Assembly (NCBI RefSeq): GCF_002631185.1
Contig: NZ_PDNU01000019.1
Span: 62,001 to 126,000 of the forward strand
Origin: Teichococcus rhizosphaerae
GTDB lineage: Bacteria > Pseudomonadota > Alphaproteobacteria > Acetobacterales > Acetobacteraceae
DNA length: 64,000 nt
Direction of reading: 5' to 3'
Shown one piece after another: positions 34,716 through 44,945 of this stretch; positions within the stretch are counted from its first letter, which is position 1, and every line of letters begins with the position of its first letter. The position numbers and the translations under genes are program-made. The notes below the pieces were generated by a model. The model was not told the origin of the DNA. It did not search any database and saw only the letters and a list, made by a program, of their open reading frames with translations.

Positions 34716-36575
34716 CTCCGCTTGGCGCCGCAGATGGACGGCCAGCGCCGCCAGCGCCGCCGGGGTGATGCCCGCCACGCGGCCAGCGCCGCCCAGCGTG
34801 GCCGGCTGCGCGGCGTTCAGCCGCTGGCGCATCTCGTTGGAAAGCCCGGGAATGGCGGAAAAGTCCAGGCCACGCGGAATGGCCATCCGCTCCTCCTTTT
34901 CCAGCAGCCGCAACTCGGCCGCCTGACGCTGGAGGTAGGGGGCATAGAGCGCCTCCGCCTCCACCTGCGCCCGAACCGCAGGAGGCAGGTCGCGCAACCA
35001 GGGAAAGGCGCCATCCACCGCCTCGGCCAGAACCTCCGGCAGGGCCAGGACCTCCAGCAGGCTGCGCCAGCGGCCATCCTGGTTGATGGCGATGCCCGAG
35101 GCCTTCAGTGCCGCAGGGCTGCCGCCCTCGGCGCGCGCTCGCGCCAGGGCTTCCGACACGGCACGCTCGAAGGCACGGAAGCGCGCGGCGCGCCCGGCGC
35201 CCACCACGCCCCATTCGATTCCCTTGGCCGTCAGGCGCAGCCCGGCATTGTCCGCCCGCAGCGCCAGGCGGTGCTCGGAACGGGCCGTCAGCATCCGGTA
35301 GGGCTCGCTGACGCCTTGCAGCACGAGGTCATCCACCATCACGCCAAGATAGGCCTCGGTGCGCGCCAGGACCCGCTCCTCCGCCATGCCGCCGGCCAGC
35401 GCCGCGGCGTTGAGGCCGGCCAGCAGCCCCTGCGCCGCCGCCTCCTCATAGCCCGTGGTGCCGTTGATCTGCCCGGCCAGGAACAGCCCCGGCACGTCGC
35501 GCACCTCCAGCGTCGGCCGCAGGGCGCGGGGATCGACATGGTCGTATTCGATGGCATAGCCGGGCCGCAGGATCACGGCCTTCTCCAGCCCGGGAATGGT
35601 GGCCAGGAAGGCCCGCTGCACATCTTCCGGCAGGCTGGTGGAGATGCCGTTCGGATAGATGGTCGGGTCGTCCAGCCCCTCCGGCTCCAGGAAGATCTGG
35701 TGCCGCTCCCGCTCCGCGAAACGCACCACCTTGTCCTCGATCGAGGGGCAGTAGCGTGGCCCCACGCCCTGGATCTGCCCGGAATGGATGGGCGCCCGGT
35801 GGAGATTGGCCCGGATCAGCGCATGGCCGGCCGGCGTGGTGGCGGTGATGCCGCATTCCAGCTGGGGGTTGGCGATGCGTTCCGTCATCCAGGAAAGCGG
35901 CTCGGGCGTGGCGTCGCCCGGCTGCATCTCGAGCCCCGCCCAGTCGATGCTGCGGCCGTCCAGCCGCGGCGGCGTGCCGGTCTTGAGCCGGCGCATCGGC
36001 AGCCCCAGCGCCTCCAGCGCCACCGCCAGCCCGACCGAAGGCGCATCCCCGACCCGGCCGGCCGGGATGCGCGTCTCGCCGATATGGATCTCGCCCCGGA
36101 GGAAGGTGCCGGTGGTGATGACCAGCGCCCCGCAGGCGATGCGCGCGCCATCGGCCGTCAGCACCGCCTCGATCCGCCCGCCGGCGCCGCGCTCGATCCC
36201 CTCGGCCGCGACGGCCCGGATCTCCAGCCCCGGCTGCGCCGCCAGCAGCGCCTGGATGGCCTTCCGGTACAGCGCCCTGTCCGCCTGTGCGCGGGGCCCG
36301 CGCACCGCCGGCCCCTTGCTGCGGTTGAGCAGCTTGAAATGGATGCCGGCGGCATCGGCGGCGCGGCCGATCAGCCCGTCCAGCGCATCCACCTCCCGCA
36401 CCAGGTGCCCCTTCCCCACCCCGCCAATGGCCGGGTTGCAGGACATCTCGCCCAGGGTCTCGAGCTTGTGGGTCAGCAGCAGCGTGCGGGCGCCGCAGCG
36501 TGCGGCGGCCGCGGCGGCCTCGGTGCCGGCATGGCCGCCACCCACCACCACCACGTCAAAGGAATTCTCGCGCAT
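34704..36575 (-). CDS. mnmG: tRNA uridine-5-carboxymethylaminomethyl(34) synthesis enzyme MnmG (GidA)
   Basis: The 623-residue FAD enzyme works with MnmE to install the cmnm5 group on wobble U34. The N-terminal FAD loop [20 protein letters not shown], the conserved [29 protein letters not shown], and the [13 protein letters not shown] segment are all present. The C-terminal domain includes [21 protein letters not shown] and the final helix bundle [21 protein letters not shown]. Length equals the family norm. The stop overlaps the rsmG start. mnmE lies upstream on the same strand, with an intrinsic terminator between them. Confidence 0.97.
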   Translation of the reverse strand: MRENSFDVVVVGGGHAGTEAAAAAARCGARTLLLTHKLETLGEMSCNPAIGGVGKGHLVREVDALDGLIGRAADAAGIHFKLLNRSKGPAVRGPRAQADRALYRKAIQALLAAQPGLEIRAVAAEGIERGAGGRIEAVLTADGARIACGALVITTGTFLRGEIHIGETRIPAGRVGDAPSVGLAVALEALGLPMRRLKTGTPPRLDGRSIDWAGLEMQPGDATPEPLSWMTERIANPQLECGITATTPAGHALIRANLHRAPIHSGQIQGVGPRYCPSIEDKVVRFAERERHQIFLEPEGLDDPTIYPNGISTSLPEDVQRAFLATIPGLEKAVILRPGYAIEYDHVDPRALRPTLEVRDVPGLFLAGQINGTTGYEEAAAQGLLAGLNAAALAGGMAEERVLARTEAYLGVMVDDLVLQGVSEPYRMLTARSEHRLALRADNAGLRLTAKGIEWGVVGAGRAARFRAFERAVSEALARARAEGGSPAALKASGIAINQDGRWRSLLEVLALPEVLAEAVDGAFPWLRDLPPAVRAQVEAEALYAPYLQRQAAELRLLEKEERMAIPRGLDFSAIPGLSNEMRQRLNAAQPATLGGAGRVAGITPAALAALAVHLRRQAERFT

Positions 36576-36624
36576 GGCGCCACCCTATAGCAGGAAGTGG
36601 CCGCGGCCGGGCGGGAGGAGAATC

Positions 36625-36647
36625 AAAAACCGGGGCGGATGCCGCCC
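36625..36647 (-). terminator. Intrinsic terminator after mnmE (minus strand)
   Basis: On the minus strand a 6-bp stem (GGGCGG / CCGCCC, 3-base loop) is followed after three bases by TTTTT. It begins directly after the mnmE stop and precedes the mnmG start. Confidence 0.55.
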
Positions 36648-37964
36648 TCACTTGCCGATGCAGAAATCCCCGAACACCACATCCAGCACCTCTTCCACCC
36701 CCACCCGCCCGGTCAGCCGCCCCAGCGCCCGCAGCGCGGCCCGCAGCGCCTCGGCAGCGAGTTCCGGCAGCGGCGCTCGCGCCGCCTCCTCAAGCCAGTT
36801 AACGGCCTCGCCCAGGGCAGCCCGGTGCCGGGGGCGGGTCAGCCTGGCCTCCTCGGAAAGGCCGGCGCGCTCCGCCGCCGCCGTCTCCAGCGCGCGCCGC
36901 AACGCTTCCATCCCCGCTCCGCTGCGCACCGAAAGGCCGATCGGCTCCAGCCCGCCAATCTCCGCCGGCGCGGCGGCCAGGTCCGTCTTGTTCGCCACCG
37001 CCAGCACGCCGGGCCCGAGCAGCGCCAGCGTCGCCTCGTCCGGGGGCTGGTCGGCCGCGAAGACGGCGATCACCAGGTCCGCCTCCTCCGCACGTCTGCG
37101 GGCACGCCGCACGCCCTCCGCCTCGATCTCGTCCGGCGTGTCGCGCAACCCGGCCGTGTCGGCCAGCCACACCGGCACGCCCGCCAGTTCCAGCCGGACC
37201 TCGACCACATCCCGCGTGGTGCCGGCCCGCGCCGAGACGATCGCCGCCTCCCGCCCTGCCAGCGCGTTCAGCAGCGAGGACTTGCCCGCGTTTGGCGCGC
37301 CGACGATGGCGGCCCACAGCCCTTCCCGCAGCCGCTCGCCGCGCCCGCCATCGTCCAGATGCGCGCGGATCTCGGCCGCCAGCGTGGCGCCCGCCTGACG
37401 GACCTCCTCCTCCAGCGTGTTGGGCAGCCCGTCCTCGGCGAACTCGATGGCGGCTTCCTGGTGCGCCAGCAGCCGCGTCAGCCGTGCCGACCAGCCCGCA
37501 TACCGCTCCGCCAGCGCGCCGCCCGCCTGCCGCAGCGCCTGCCGCCGCTGCGCCGCCGTCTCGGCCGCGATCAGGTCGGCGATGCCTTCCGCCTCGGTCA
37601 GGTCCATCCGGCCATTGAGGAAGGCACGGCGGGTGAACTCGCCCGGCTCGGCCGGGCGGGCGCCGCAGGCCAGCAGCGCCGCCGTCACCCCCTCCAGCAC
37701 GGCGCGCCCGCCATGCAGGTGCAGCTCCGCCGCATCCTCGCCCGTGTAGGAGCGGGGAGCGGGGAACCAGATCACCAGCGCCTCGTCCAGCAGCTCGGCC
37801 GTGGCGGGGTCGCGGAGGCGGCGCAGGCTGGCCATGCGGGGCGCGGGGCGGGCCCCCGCGAGCCGCTCCAGGATGGGACCGCTGCCGGGGCCCGACAGGC
37901 GCAGCATCGAGACGGCCGCGCGGCCCGTGCCGGAAGCCAGGGCGAAGATGGTGTCGAGGGACAT
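36648..37964 (-). CDS. mnmE: tRNA uridine-5-carboxymethylaminomethyl(34) synthesis GTPase MnmE (TrmE)
   Basis: The 438-residue GTPase partners MnmG in wobble-uridine modification. Order: N-terminal folate-binding domain (TIFALASGTGRAAVSMLRLSG), helical domain, and an inserted G domain with Walker A GAPNAGKSSLLNAL, G2/G3 AGTTRDVVEVRLE and DTAGLRDT, and G4 VANKTDLA. The C-terminus ends in the expected FCIGK, whose Cys is functionally important. The ATG at 37964 starts the conserved sequence; the frame extends upstream without similarity. It is followed by a terminator, then mnmG. Confidence 0.97.
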   Translation of the reverse strand: MSLDTIFALASGTGRAAVSMLRLSGPGSGPILERLAGARPAPRMASLRRLRDPATAELLDEALVIWFPAPRSYTGEDAAELHLHGGRAVLEGVTAALLACGARPAEPGEFTRRAFLNGRMDLTEAEGIADLIAAETAAQRRQALRQAGGALAERYAGWSARLTRLLAHQEAAIEFAEDGLPNTLEEEVRQAGATLAAEIRAHLDDGGRGERLREGLWAAIVGAPNAGKSSLLNALAGREAAIVSARAGTTRDVVEVRLELAGVPVWLADTAGLRDTPDEIEAEGVRRARRRAEEADLVIAVFAADQPPDEATLALLGPGVLAVANKTDLAAAPAEIGGLEPIGLSVRSGAGMEALRRALETAAAERAGLSEEARLTRPRHRAALGEAVNWLEEAARAPLPELAAEALRAALRALGRLTGRVGVEEVLDVVFGDFCIGK

Positions 37965-38057
37965 GCGCGCGAGGATCTTCCAGCAGGGCCGGAGCGGCGG
38001 CGGCCCGGGCCAGGAGAGGCCGGCCGCCCGGCCAGCCCAGGGGGCCAGAGACAAGGC

Positions 38058-38411
38058 TCAGGATTTGGAGACGACGTCCTTCTCCGTCAGCATCAGGCGC
38101 CGGGCGCGGCCGCCCTGCACCAGATGCGCCGTCAGGATCTCGTTGATATCGGCCGTGGTCTCGGCCCTGTACCAGATGCCCTCGGGGTAGATGACGATGG
38201 CGGGCCCGAACTCGCAGCGGTCCAGGCAGCCCGCCTGGTTCACCCGGATGCCGGGGATGCCCAGCTCCTTGGCGCGCGCCTTCATGTAGTCCTTCAGCTT
38301 CTCGCTGCCACGCGCCGCGCAGGAGCCGCGGCGGTGCCCGTCCGGCCGCCGGTTGCAGCAGACGAAGACATGCGCCTGGAAATAGGGCGGCGGATCGGAC
38401 GGTTCGTTCAT
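38058..38411 (-). CDS. (2Fe-2S) ferredoxin-like protein, thioredoxin fold
   Basis: This 117-residue protein has the thioredoxin-like [2Fe-2S] fold related to NuoE and Shethna-type ferredoxins. The cysteines lie in HVFVCCNRRPDG, RGSCAARG and, further on, NQAGCLDRCEFGP, giving a possible four-Cys cluster plus an extra Cys. Such proteins act in electron transfer; the partner is unknown. AGGGA precedes the ATG at 38411 at suitable spacing. It sits 93 bases upstream of mnmE on the same strand and is divergent from ogt. Confidence 0.85.
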   Translation of the reverse strand: MNEPSDPPPYFQAHVFVCCNRRPDGHRRGSCAARGSEKLKDYMKARAKELGIPGIRVNQAGCLDRCEFGPAIVIYPEGIWYRAETTADINEILTAHLVQGGRARRLMLTEKDVVSKS

Positions 38412-38558
38412 CGGCATCGTTCCCTGGGCCTGCCGGTCGGGAGGAGGCCCCGCCGCCTTCCCCATGTAGTCAGGCGCGGCGGGGCAGGCCAGGGCCCGGG
38501 GCCACGCTCCGCAGCCGGCCCTTGACGCTGCCGCCAGCCCGTGTCGAATCGTATCCGC

Positions 38559-39029
38559 ATGCCGCAGCTCTCACTCCTCTCCCCCCTCGGCGCGCTCACC
38601 CTGTCCGAGGAGGATGGGACCATTGTCGCGCTCGACTGGGGCCGTGGCCGGGACCAGACGGAAACCCCTCTGCTCCTCGCCGCGCGCGACCAGCTCCAGG
38701 ACTATTTCGATGGGCAGCGGGTGGTCTTCGACCTTCCCCTGGCCCCGCATGGCAGCGCCTTCCAGCGGAAGGTCTGGGAAGCCCTGAGAGGCATCCCCGC
38801 CGGCGAGACCCGCAGCTATGCCGCGCTCGCCGCCAGCATCGGCTCGGTGGCGCGGGCGGTCGGGCAGGCCAACGGCGCCAATCCCATCCCCATCATCATT
38901 CCCTGCCACCGCGTGGTCGGGGCCAATGGTGCGCTGGGCGGCTATTCCGGGGGCGAAGGATCCGCCACCAAGCGCTATCTCCTGGACCTCGAACGACGCA
39001 GCCTCCGCCAGCAAGGAACCCTCCTATGA
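38559..39029 (+). CDS. ogt: Methylated-DNA--[protein]-cysteine S-methyltransferase
   Basis: This 156-residue suicide DNA-repair protein moves methyl groups from O6-methylguanine to its own Cys. The active site IPCHRVVGANGALGGYSGG is complete, preceded by the winged-helix segment FQRKVWEALRGIPAGETRSYAALA and the Asn hinge GQANGANP. It is a single-domain Ogt type without an Ada regulatory half. The start is the ATG at 38559 or a GTG six codons earlier. The upstream gap is tight; TTGACG at 38522 might be a -35 element. The stop overlaps the next start (ATGA), so ogt and qor are co-translated. Confidence 0.93.
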   Translation: MPQLSLLSPLGALTLSEEDGTIVALDWGRGRDQTETPLLLAARDQLQDYFDGQRVVFDLPLAPHGSAFQRKVWEALRGIPAGETRSYAALAASIGSVARAVGQANGANPIPIIIPCHRVVGANGALGGYSGGEGSATKRYLLDLERRSLRQQGTLL

Positions 39030-40003
39030 ACCATGCCATCCGCATCCACGAACATGGCGGCCCCGAGAAGATGGTGTGGGAGGAAGTGCCGGTTCCCGCG
39101 CCGAAGCCCGACGAGGTGCTGGTCCGCCACGGCGCCGTGGGGCTGAACTACATCGACGTCTATTTCCGCACCGGCCTCTACAAGCTCCCTTCCCTGCCCG
39201 CGACGCTGGGCATGGAGGCGGCCGGCGTGGTGGAGGCGGTGGGCAGCGAGGTTTCCGATCTCGTGGTGGGGGACCGCGTGGCCTATGCCATGGCGCCCAT
39301 CGGCGCCTATTGCCAGGCCCGCACCATCAAGGCCGACCGGCTGGTGAAGCTGCCCGACGGGATCGACGACAGGACGGCCGCCGGCATGATGCTCCAGGGC
39401 ATGACCGCGCAGTACCTCCTGCGCCGCACCTATCCGGTGAAGCCGGGCGAGACCATCCTGGTGCATGCCGCCGCCGGCGGTGTCGGGCTGATCATGTGCC
39501 AGTGGGCCAGGCAGCTCGGCTGCACCGTCATCGGCACCGTCTCCACCCCCGAGAAGGCCGCGCTGGCCCGCGCCCATGGCGCCGAGCACGTGCTGATCCC
39601 GGGCCAGGACGACCTGCCCGCGCGGGTGAAGGAGATCACCAACGGCACCATGCTGCCGGTGGTCTATGACAGCGTCGGCAAGGACACCTTCATGGCCTCG
39701 CTGGACTGCCTCGCGCCGCTCGGCATGATGGTCTCCTACGGCAACGCCTCGGGCGCCGTGCCGCCGGTCGATATCGGCATCCTCGCCGCCAAGGGCTCGC
39801 TCTTCCTGACCCGCCCGACGCTCGCCACCTACACCGCCAAGCACGCCGACCTGGTGGCCACCGCCACCGACCTGTTCTCCGTCGTGCTGTCCGGCGCGGT
39901 CAGGATCGAGGTCAACCAGACCTATGCGCTGAAGGACGCGGCCGAGGCGCACCGGGCCCTGGAAGGGCGCAAGACCACCGGCAGCACGGTGTTCATCCCC
40001 TGA
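39026..40003 (+). CDS. qor: NADPH:quinone oxidoreductase, zinc-independent MDR family
   Basis: This 325-residue protein is a quinone oxidoreductase/zeta-crystallin-like MDR enzyme. It has LNYIDVYFRTGLYKLPSLPA near the N-terminus, GMEAAGVVEAVGSEV, the NADPH loop VHAAAGGVGLIMCQWARQLG and the C-terminal LKDAAEAHRALEGRKTTGST. It lacks the zinc-binding cysteines of alcohol dehydrogenases. It reduces quinones by one or two electrons using NADPH in the cytoplasm. Its start overlaps the ogt stop, with AAGGA upstream. The pairing of an alkylation-repair gene with a quinone reductase suggests a shared stress role, though that is inference. Confidence 0.93.
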   Translation: MNHAIRIHEHGGPEKMVWEEVPVPAPKPDEVLVRHGAVGLNYIDVYFRTGLYKLPSLPATLGMEAAGVVEAVGSEVSDLVVGDRVAYAMAPIGAYCQARTIKADRLVKLPDGIDDRTAAGMMLQGMTAQYLLRRTYPVKPGETILVHAAAGGVGLIMCQWARQLGCTVIGTVSTPEKAALARAHGAEHVLIPGQDDLPARVKEITNGTMLPVVYDSVGKDTFMASLDCLAPLGMMVSYGNASGAVPPVDIGILAAKGSLFLTRPTLATYTAKHADLVATATDLFSVVLSGAVRIEVNQTYALKDAAEAHRALEGRKTTGSTVFIP

Positions 40004-40055
40004 AGCGGAGCCCGGCGGCCAGCGGCCCGGCCGGCGGGGCGCGGGAAACGCCGGC

Positions 40056-40826
40056 TCAGCCGGGCAGGAAATAGCGGTAGCGGTAGATCTCGCGCAGCCC
40101 CAGCGCCTCGTACAGCGCCCGGGCGGGCGCGTTGGCGGCCGAGACCTGCAGCCATCCCGTGGTGCCGCCCTGGGCCCGTCCCCAGGCCGCCGCGGCCGCC
40201 AGCAGGCGGCGCGCCAGCCCCTGCCGGCGAAAGGCGGGCGCGGTCGCGATGTCGAAGAAGCCCAGCAGCCGCCCGTCGGCCGCCACCTGCCCCACCGCCG
40301 CCGCCTGCCCCTCCACCCGCAGCACCAGCCAGGCGGCGGGCACCATCATCAGCGCGGGCGCGCGCAGCTTCTCGGCGCGCCGCTGCTCCGTCTGGTACTC
40401 GGCCGTGGCGACCACCGCGAGCCATTCCTCGGTCGGCGCCGGCAGCACCTCCAGCGCGGCGTCCGGGGTGGCCCCGGGGGTGGCGAAGGCGGCCAGGGGT
40501 CCGGCCATCACCAGCGACGCGTCGGCCTCGCGGTAGCCGCGTTCCAGCAGCGCCTCCTCCAGCCCCGGCGGGTCGAGCGGGGTGGAGCGGAAGCGTGGCG
40601 CCAGGCCGAGCCGCCGGTAGTTCTCCGCGATCCGCTCCAGCCGCGCCGGAAGCCCCGCATCCTGCGCCGGGTCGAGGGAGCTGGCGGCGTTCGCCCGCCC
40701 CGTGCCGCCCAGGAAGGCGCGCAGCAGGAACGGCCCGTCAAAGGCTGTCCGAAGGGCCGGCACCGCCGTGTGCGAGGCCCGCTCCAGCTCCATCACCGAA
40801 ACGCCTTGCCAGGATCTGCCCTGCAT
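40056..40826 (-). CDS. GNAT family N-acetyltransferase
   Basis: This 256-residue protein has a C-terminal GNAT domain. The acetyl-CoA site is FDIATAPAFRRQGLARRLLAAA (QGLA in the R/QxxGxA motif), followed by TGWLQVSAANAPARALYEALG and YRYRYFLPG at the end. About 120 residues precede it and contain a second, degenerate GNAT-like half. The acceptor is unknown. AGGGGAGCGG before the ATG at 40826 supports that start. It converges on qor (52-base gap) and lies downstream of rho on the same strand, separated by rho's terminator. Confidence 0.85.
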   Translation of the reverse strand: MQGRSWQGVSVMELERASHTAVPALRTAFDGPFLLRAFLGGTGRANAASSLDPAQDAGLPARLERIAENYRRLGLAPRFRSTPLDPPGLEEALLERGYREADASLVMAGPLAAFATPGATPDAALEVLPAPTEEWLAVVATAEYQTEQRRAEKLRAPALMMVPAAWLVLRVEGQAAAVGQVAADGRLLGFFDIATAPAFRRQGLARRLLAAAAAWGRAQGGTTGWLQVSAANAPARALYEALGLREIYRYRYFLPG

Positions 40827-40930
40827 CCGCTCCCCTCTCCTCCAGGAGCCCGCAGCCTAGCGCCGGGGCGAGGGCGCGCCAGCGGCAGAGCCACGCGATA
40901 CCGGAAGGGCAGCCACGCGGCGGAGGAACG

Positions 40931-40964
40931 AAAAAGGGCCGGAGGAATGTCTTTCCCCCGGCCC
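40931..40964 (-). terminator. Intrinsic terminator of rho, copy of the dispersed hairpin repeat
   Basis: On the minus strand a 12-bp arm (GGGCCGGGGGAA against TTCCTCCGGCCC, one mismatch) is followed by TTTTT. It lies 45 bases beyond the rho stop. The core resembles the other hairpin repeats of the window. Confidence 0.78.
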
Positions 40965-41008
40965 CGCATCCCTCCTGCCCGGCTCCCCGCAAGCGGGGCG
41001 GGCGGAGA

Positions 41009-42283
<1,275 letters not shown>

Positions 42284-42502
42284 GGGTCGGACGCATTCCG
42301 TTCCGGCGGGAGCAGTCGGGACATCTGCGGGGGGCGGGCAACGCGGCCTGCCTGCGAGCCGTGACCGCATGAAGGCGGCCGGCCATGTCCCGGATAAGGA
42401 GGAGGGAGTCTCGGCGCCAGAGCAGGCGTGAACCCTGCGCTTGGCGCCATCGACGAGAAGCGCCGCGAGGCTAAGTTCGCCCACCCGGTTCCGTCAACGG
42501 CA

Positions 42503-42530
42503 AAAGTAGACAGGCCGGGGCGTTTTTCAA
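42503..42530 (-). promoter_or_regulatory. Candidate promoter of rho in the hemJ-rho leader
   Basis: On the minus strand TTGAAA (42530-42525) and TACTTT (42508-42503) are separated by 16 bases, a modest sigma-70-like match about 220 bases before the rho start. TTGACG at 42497-42492 is another possible -35. The rest of the 296-base leader (42284-42579) contains no open gene, and I recognised no riboswitch in it. Confidence 0.3.
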
Positions 42531-42579
42531 GGCTTTTCCGCCGTTTTTCGACACGGCCCCGGCGGTCGTGACATGCCGT

Positions 42580-43032
42580 TCAGAATGGCTTCACGATCAC
42601 CATGACGACGATCAGCACCAGCAGCACCGTCGGCACCTCGTTCACCGCCCGCCAGTAGCGCTCTGTGCGGCGCCTGCCATCGGCGGCGAACTCCTTGCGG
42701 GCGGCGCTCAGGTGGTGGTGGAACCAGGTCATCCCCAGCAGCCCGGCCAGCTTGCCGTGCCACCAGCCGGCCGACCAGTCCACCACGCCGGGCGTCAGCA
42801 CCAGGGTGGTGCCGAAGATCCAGGCCGAGATCATCGCCGGGTTCATGATGCCGCGCAGCAGGCGGCGCTCCATCACCTTGAACAGCTCGCTCTGCGCCGA
42901 GCCCGGCTCGGCCGGCGTGTGGTAGACATAGAGGCGCGGCAGGTAGAACAGCCCCGCCATCCAGGCGAAGACCGAGAGCAGGTGCAGCGACTTGGTCCAG
43001 GGATACCAGCCGGCCAGGAAGCCCAGATCCAT
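42580..43032 (-). CDS. hemJ: Protoporphyrinogen oxidase HemJ
   Basis: This 150-residue four-helix membrane protein matches HemJ, the oxygen- and quinone-linked protoporphyrinogen IX oxidase of most Gram-negative bacteria. The first helix carries YPWTKSLHLLSVFAWMAGLFYLPR, with the conserved His and the RLYVYH that follows, and later LLGMTWFHHHL and the C-terminal helix with VNEVPTVLLVLIVVMVIV, in which the family's NE(V/I)P motif is clear. The start overlaps the stop of the HAD gene (ATGA). It sits in a haem operon after hemH, in keeping with its job in the step before ferrochelatase. Confidence 0.93.
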   Translation of the reverse strand: MDLGFLAGWYPWTKSLHLLSVFAWMAGLFYLPRLYVYHTPAEPGSAQSELFKVMERRLLRGIMNPAMISAWIFGTTLVLTPGVVDWSAGWWHGKLAGLLGMTWFHHHLSAARKEFAADGRRRTERYWRAVNEVPTVLLVLIVVMVIVKPF

Positions 43033-43715
43033 CACGCCACCTCCAGCGGCTCCAGCCCCAGGAGGCCGGGCAGCTCCGCCATGGCGCGGAAGGGCTCGGC
43101 GCCCTCGGCGCGCAGCAGGGCCTCCGGCATGTCCCACACCAGCGCCAGCACGCGGCAGCCCGCGGCGCGGCCGGCGCGGATGCCGGGCAGGCTGTCCTCC
43201 ACCACCACGCAATCCTCCGGCGCGGCGCCGCAGGCCCGCGCGGCGGCGCGGTAGATGTCGGGATGGGGCTTCGGCCGGTCCACATCCTCGAAGGAGAAGA
43301 CCCGCCCCCCGAAGGCGCTGTCCAGCCCCAGCCGCCCGAGCTTGGCCGCCAGCTCGGCGCGCGAGGAGTTGGAGGCGCAGGCCAGCGTCACGCCCGCCTC
43401 CGCCAGCGCCGCCACCGTGGCCAGCGCGCCGGGCACCGGCACCACGTCGCGCGCCATGCGCTCGGTCAGGCGGCGGGACATCCGCGCCGGCCAGTCATCC
43501 GGCAGCCGGCCGACGCGCTGCTCGATGAGCGGCATCATGTCCGGCACGGCGCGGCCCAGGAAGATGTGCTGGCATGCCTCGGGCGCCACCGGCCAGCCGA
43601 GCTCCGTCAGCTCCTCCGAGACGACCAGGGCGGCCAGCGCCTCGCTGTCGGCCAGCACGCCGTCGCAGTCGAACAGGATGGCGGCGGGCCGGGCCGGGGA
43701 AAGGGAGGCGCGCAT
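43032..43715 (-). CDS. HAD-superfamily phosphatase (Gph/beta-phosphoglucomutase-like)
   Basis: This 227-residue protein has motif I ILFDCDGVLADSE, a cap domain, motif II LACASNSSRAELA, and motif III/IV VFSFEDVDRPKPHPDIY and CVVVEDSLPGIRAG. These mark the Gph/phosphoglucomutase branch that acts on small phosphorylated metabolites; the substrate is not known. Its start overlaps the hemH stop and its stop overlaps the hemJ start (ATGA on both sides), so it is translated together with two haem enzymes. Whether it serves haem synthesis or is only a passenger is open. Confidence 0.9.
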   Translation of the reverse strand: MRASLSPARPAAILFDCDGVLADSEALAALVVSEELTELGWPVAPEACQHIFLGRAVPDMMPLIEQRVGRLPDDWPARMSRRLTERMARDVVPVPGALATVAALAEAGVTLACASNSSRAELAAKLGRLGLDSAFGGRVFSFEDVDRPKPHPDIYRAAARACGAAPEDCVVVEDSLPGIRAGRAAGCRVLALVWDMPEALLRAEGAEPFRAMAELPGLLGLEPLEVA

Positions 43716-44788
43716 CACGCCGCCTCGCGGGCGCGGGCATGCGGGCAGTCGCGGTGCGCCTTGGGGCATTGCCGGGCGCCGGCGAAGGAGCAGAGCGCGC
43801 GGTTGCCGCCGCGCACGCGGCGCACCAGCCCGGCCAGCGCGCCGATGAAGCCGGCGTCGCTGTTCTGCGCCGGCACGCGGAAATAGCCGGGCAGGTGCAG
43901 CTTGTGGGCCAGCTCCCTGTATTCCACGTCCAGCTCCACCAGCGTCTCGGAATGCTCGGACACGAAGGCGATGGGGCTGACCAGCACCGCCACCTTGTCC
44001 TTCGCCGCCTGCTCCAGCGCCTCCTCCAGCGAGGGTCCGATCCATTTCTGCGGCGTCACGCGGGACTGGTAGCAGATGCCATGGTCCAGCCCGGCGATGC
44101 CGAGCCGGTCCACCACCGCCTCCACCGTGCGCTCCACCTGCCACTGATAGGGATCGCCCCGCTTGACGATGCTTTCCGGCAGGCCGTGCGCCGAGAACAG
44201 CAGGCGCAGCGCCACGCCGGCCGGCAGCTCGGCGCGGGCGGCGTCATGGGCGGCGCGCACCATGGCGGCGGTGGAGCGGGCGAAATCCTCGTCCGAGTGG
44301 AAGCAGCACAGCGCCTTGGTCGGCAGCTCCAGCCCCACCCGCGCACAGGCCGCCTTCCAGTCCTCCATGGAGGAGCCGGTGGTGGTGGTGGAGAATTGCG
44401 GGTAGAGCGGCAGCAGCACCGCCTCGTCCGCGCCCCACGCCTTCACCGCGCGCGCCGCCTCCTCCGCGAAGGGGTGCCAGTAGCGCATGGCGGTGAAGCA
44501 GCGCGCCTCCATCTCGGGCGCCAGCGCCGCCGCCAGCGCCCTGCCCTGCTCCTGCGTCAGCTCCAGCAGCGGGGACTTGCCGCCGAGGATGGCGTAGTTC
44601 TCGCTGGCCGCCTTGGTGCGGCGCGCGGCGATGAACTTCCCCAGCCAGGGCCGGATGAAGCCCGGCACCCGCAGGATGGCGGGGTCGGTGAACAGGTTCT
44701 CGAGGAAGGGCCGGACCGCCTCCGGCGCGTCGGGCCCGCCGAGGTTGAACAGGATGATGGCGACGCGGAGGCGGTGGGATGCGGACAT
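43715..44788 (-). CDS. hemH: Ferrochelatase
   Basis: The 357-residue enzyme inserts iron into protoporphyrin IX to make haem. It begins MSASHRLRVAIILFNLGGPD, then has the catalytic His region VLLPLYPQFSTTTTGSS, LLFSAHGLPESIVKRGDPY (conserved SAHGxP), CYQSRVTPQKWIGPSLE and SPIAFVSEHSETLVELDVEY (VSEHxETLxELD). A C-terminal extension contains three cysteines (about residues 333, 341 and 348: ALCSFAGARQCPKAHRDCPH), reminiscent of ferrochelatases that hold a [2Fe-2S] cluster. It is first in the hemH-HAD-hemJ operon and divergent from grpE. The ATG at 44788 begins family similarity. Confidence 0.96.
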   Translation of the reverse strand: MSASHRLRVAIILFNLGGPDAPEAVRPFLENLFTDPAILRVPGFIRPWLGKFIAARRTKAASENYAILGGKSPLLELTQEQGRALAAALAPEMEARCFTAMRYWHPFAEEAARAVKAWGADEAVLLPLYPQFSTTTTGSSMEDWKAACARVGLELPTKALCCFHSDEDFARSTAAMVRAAHDAARAELPAGVALRLLFSAHGLPESIVKRGDPYQWQVERTVEAVVDRLGIAGLDHGICYQSRVTPQKWIGPSLEEALEQAAKDKVAVLVSPIAFVSEHSETLVELDVEYRELAHKLHLPGYFRVPAQNSDAGFIGALAGLVRRVRGGNRALCSFAGARQCPKAHRDCPHARAREAA

Positions 44789-44885
44789 GGTTCCGGAGAT
44801 GCCACGGACGGGGCTTTGGTCAAGAGGCAGCCGGTGGCGGCGCGGCGGAATCCGCGCCCGCCGCCCAGCCATGTCGCAACCATTC

Positions 44886-44914
44886 CTTGTTCCGGCCGCG
44901 CGGCTTCCCTAGGT
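44886..44914 (+). promoter_or_regulatory. Candidate RpoH (heat-shock) promoter for grpE
   Basis: CTTG (44886-44889) and CCTAGGT (44908-44914), 18 bases apart, fit the alphaproteobacterial sigma-32-type pattern CTTG-N17/18-CYTATNT with one mismatch in the -10 part. It lies 31 bases before the grpE start in the gap divergent from hemH. No CIRCE element is present. Confidence 0.42.
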
Positions 44915-44945
44915 GGAGGCCTGAAATGGCCTTGCAGGCGCTGAC

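Noticed and set aside
34662-36590. A 642-codon plus-strand frame opposite mnmG
   Set aside because: No recognisable motif; mnmG on the minus strand has a full set of family motifs.
38522-38558. TTGACG as a -35 element for a leaderless ogt transcript
   Set aside because: The matching -10 (TCGAAT) is weak and the spacing uncertain, so it is mentioned only in the gene entry.
44789-44945. CIRCE element or oriC in the hemH-grpE gap
   Set aside because: No TTAGCACTC inverted repeat and no cluster of DnaA boxes (TTATCCACA-type) is present here or in other gaps, despite nearby parS sites.
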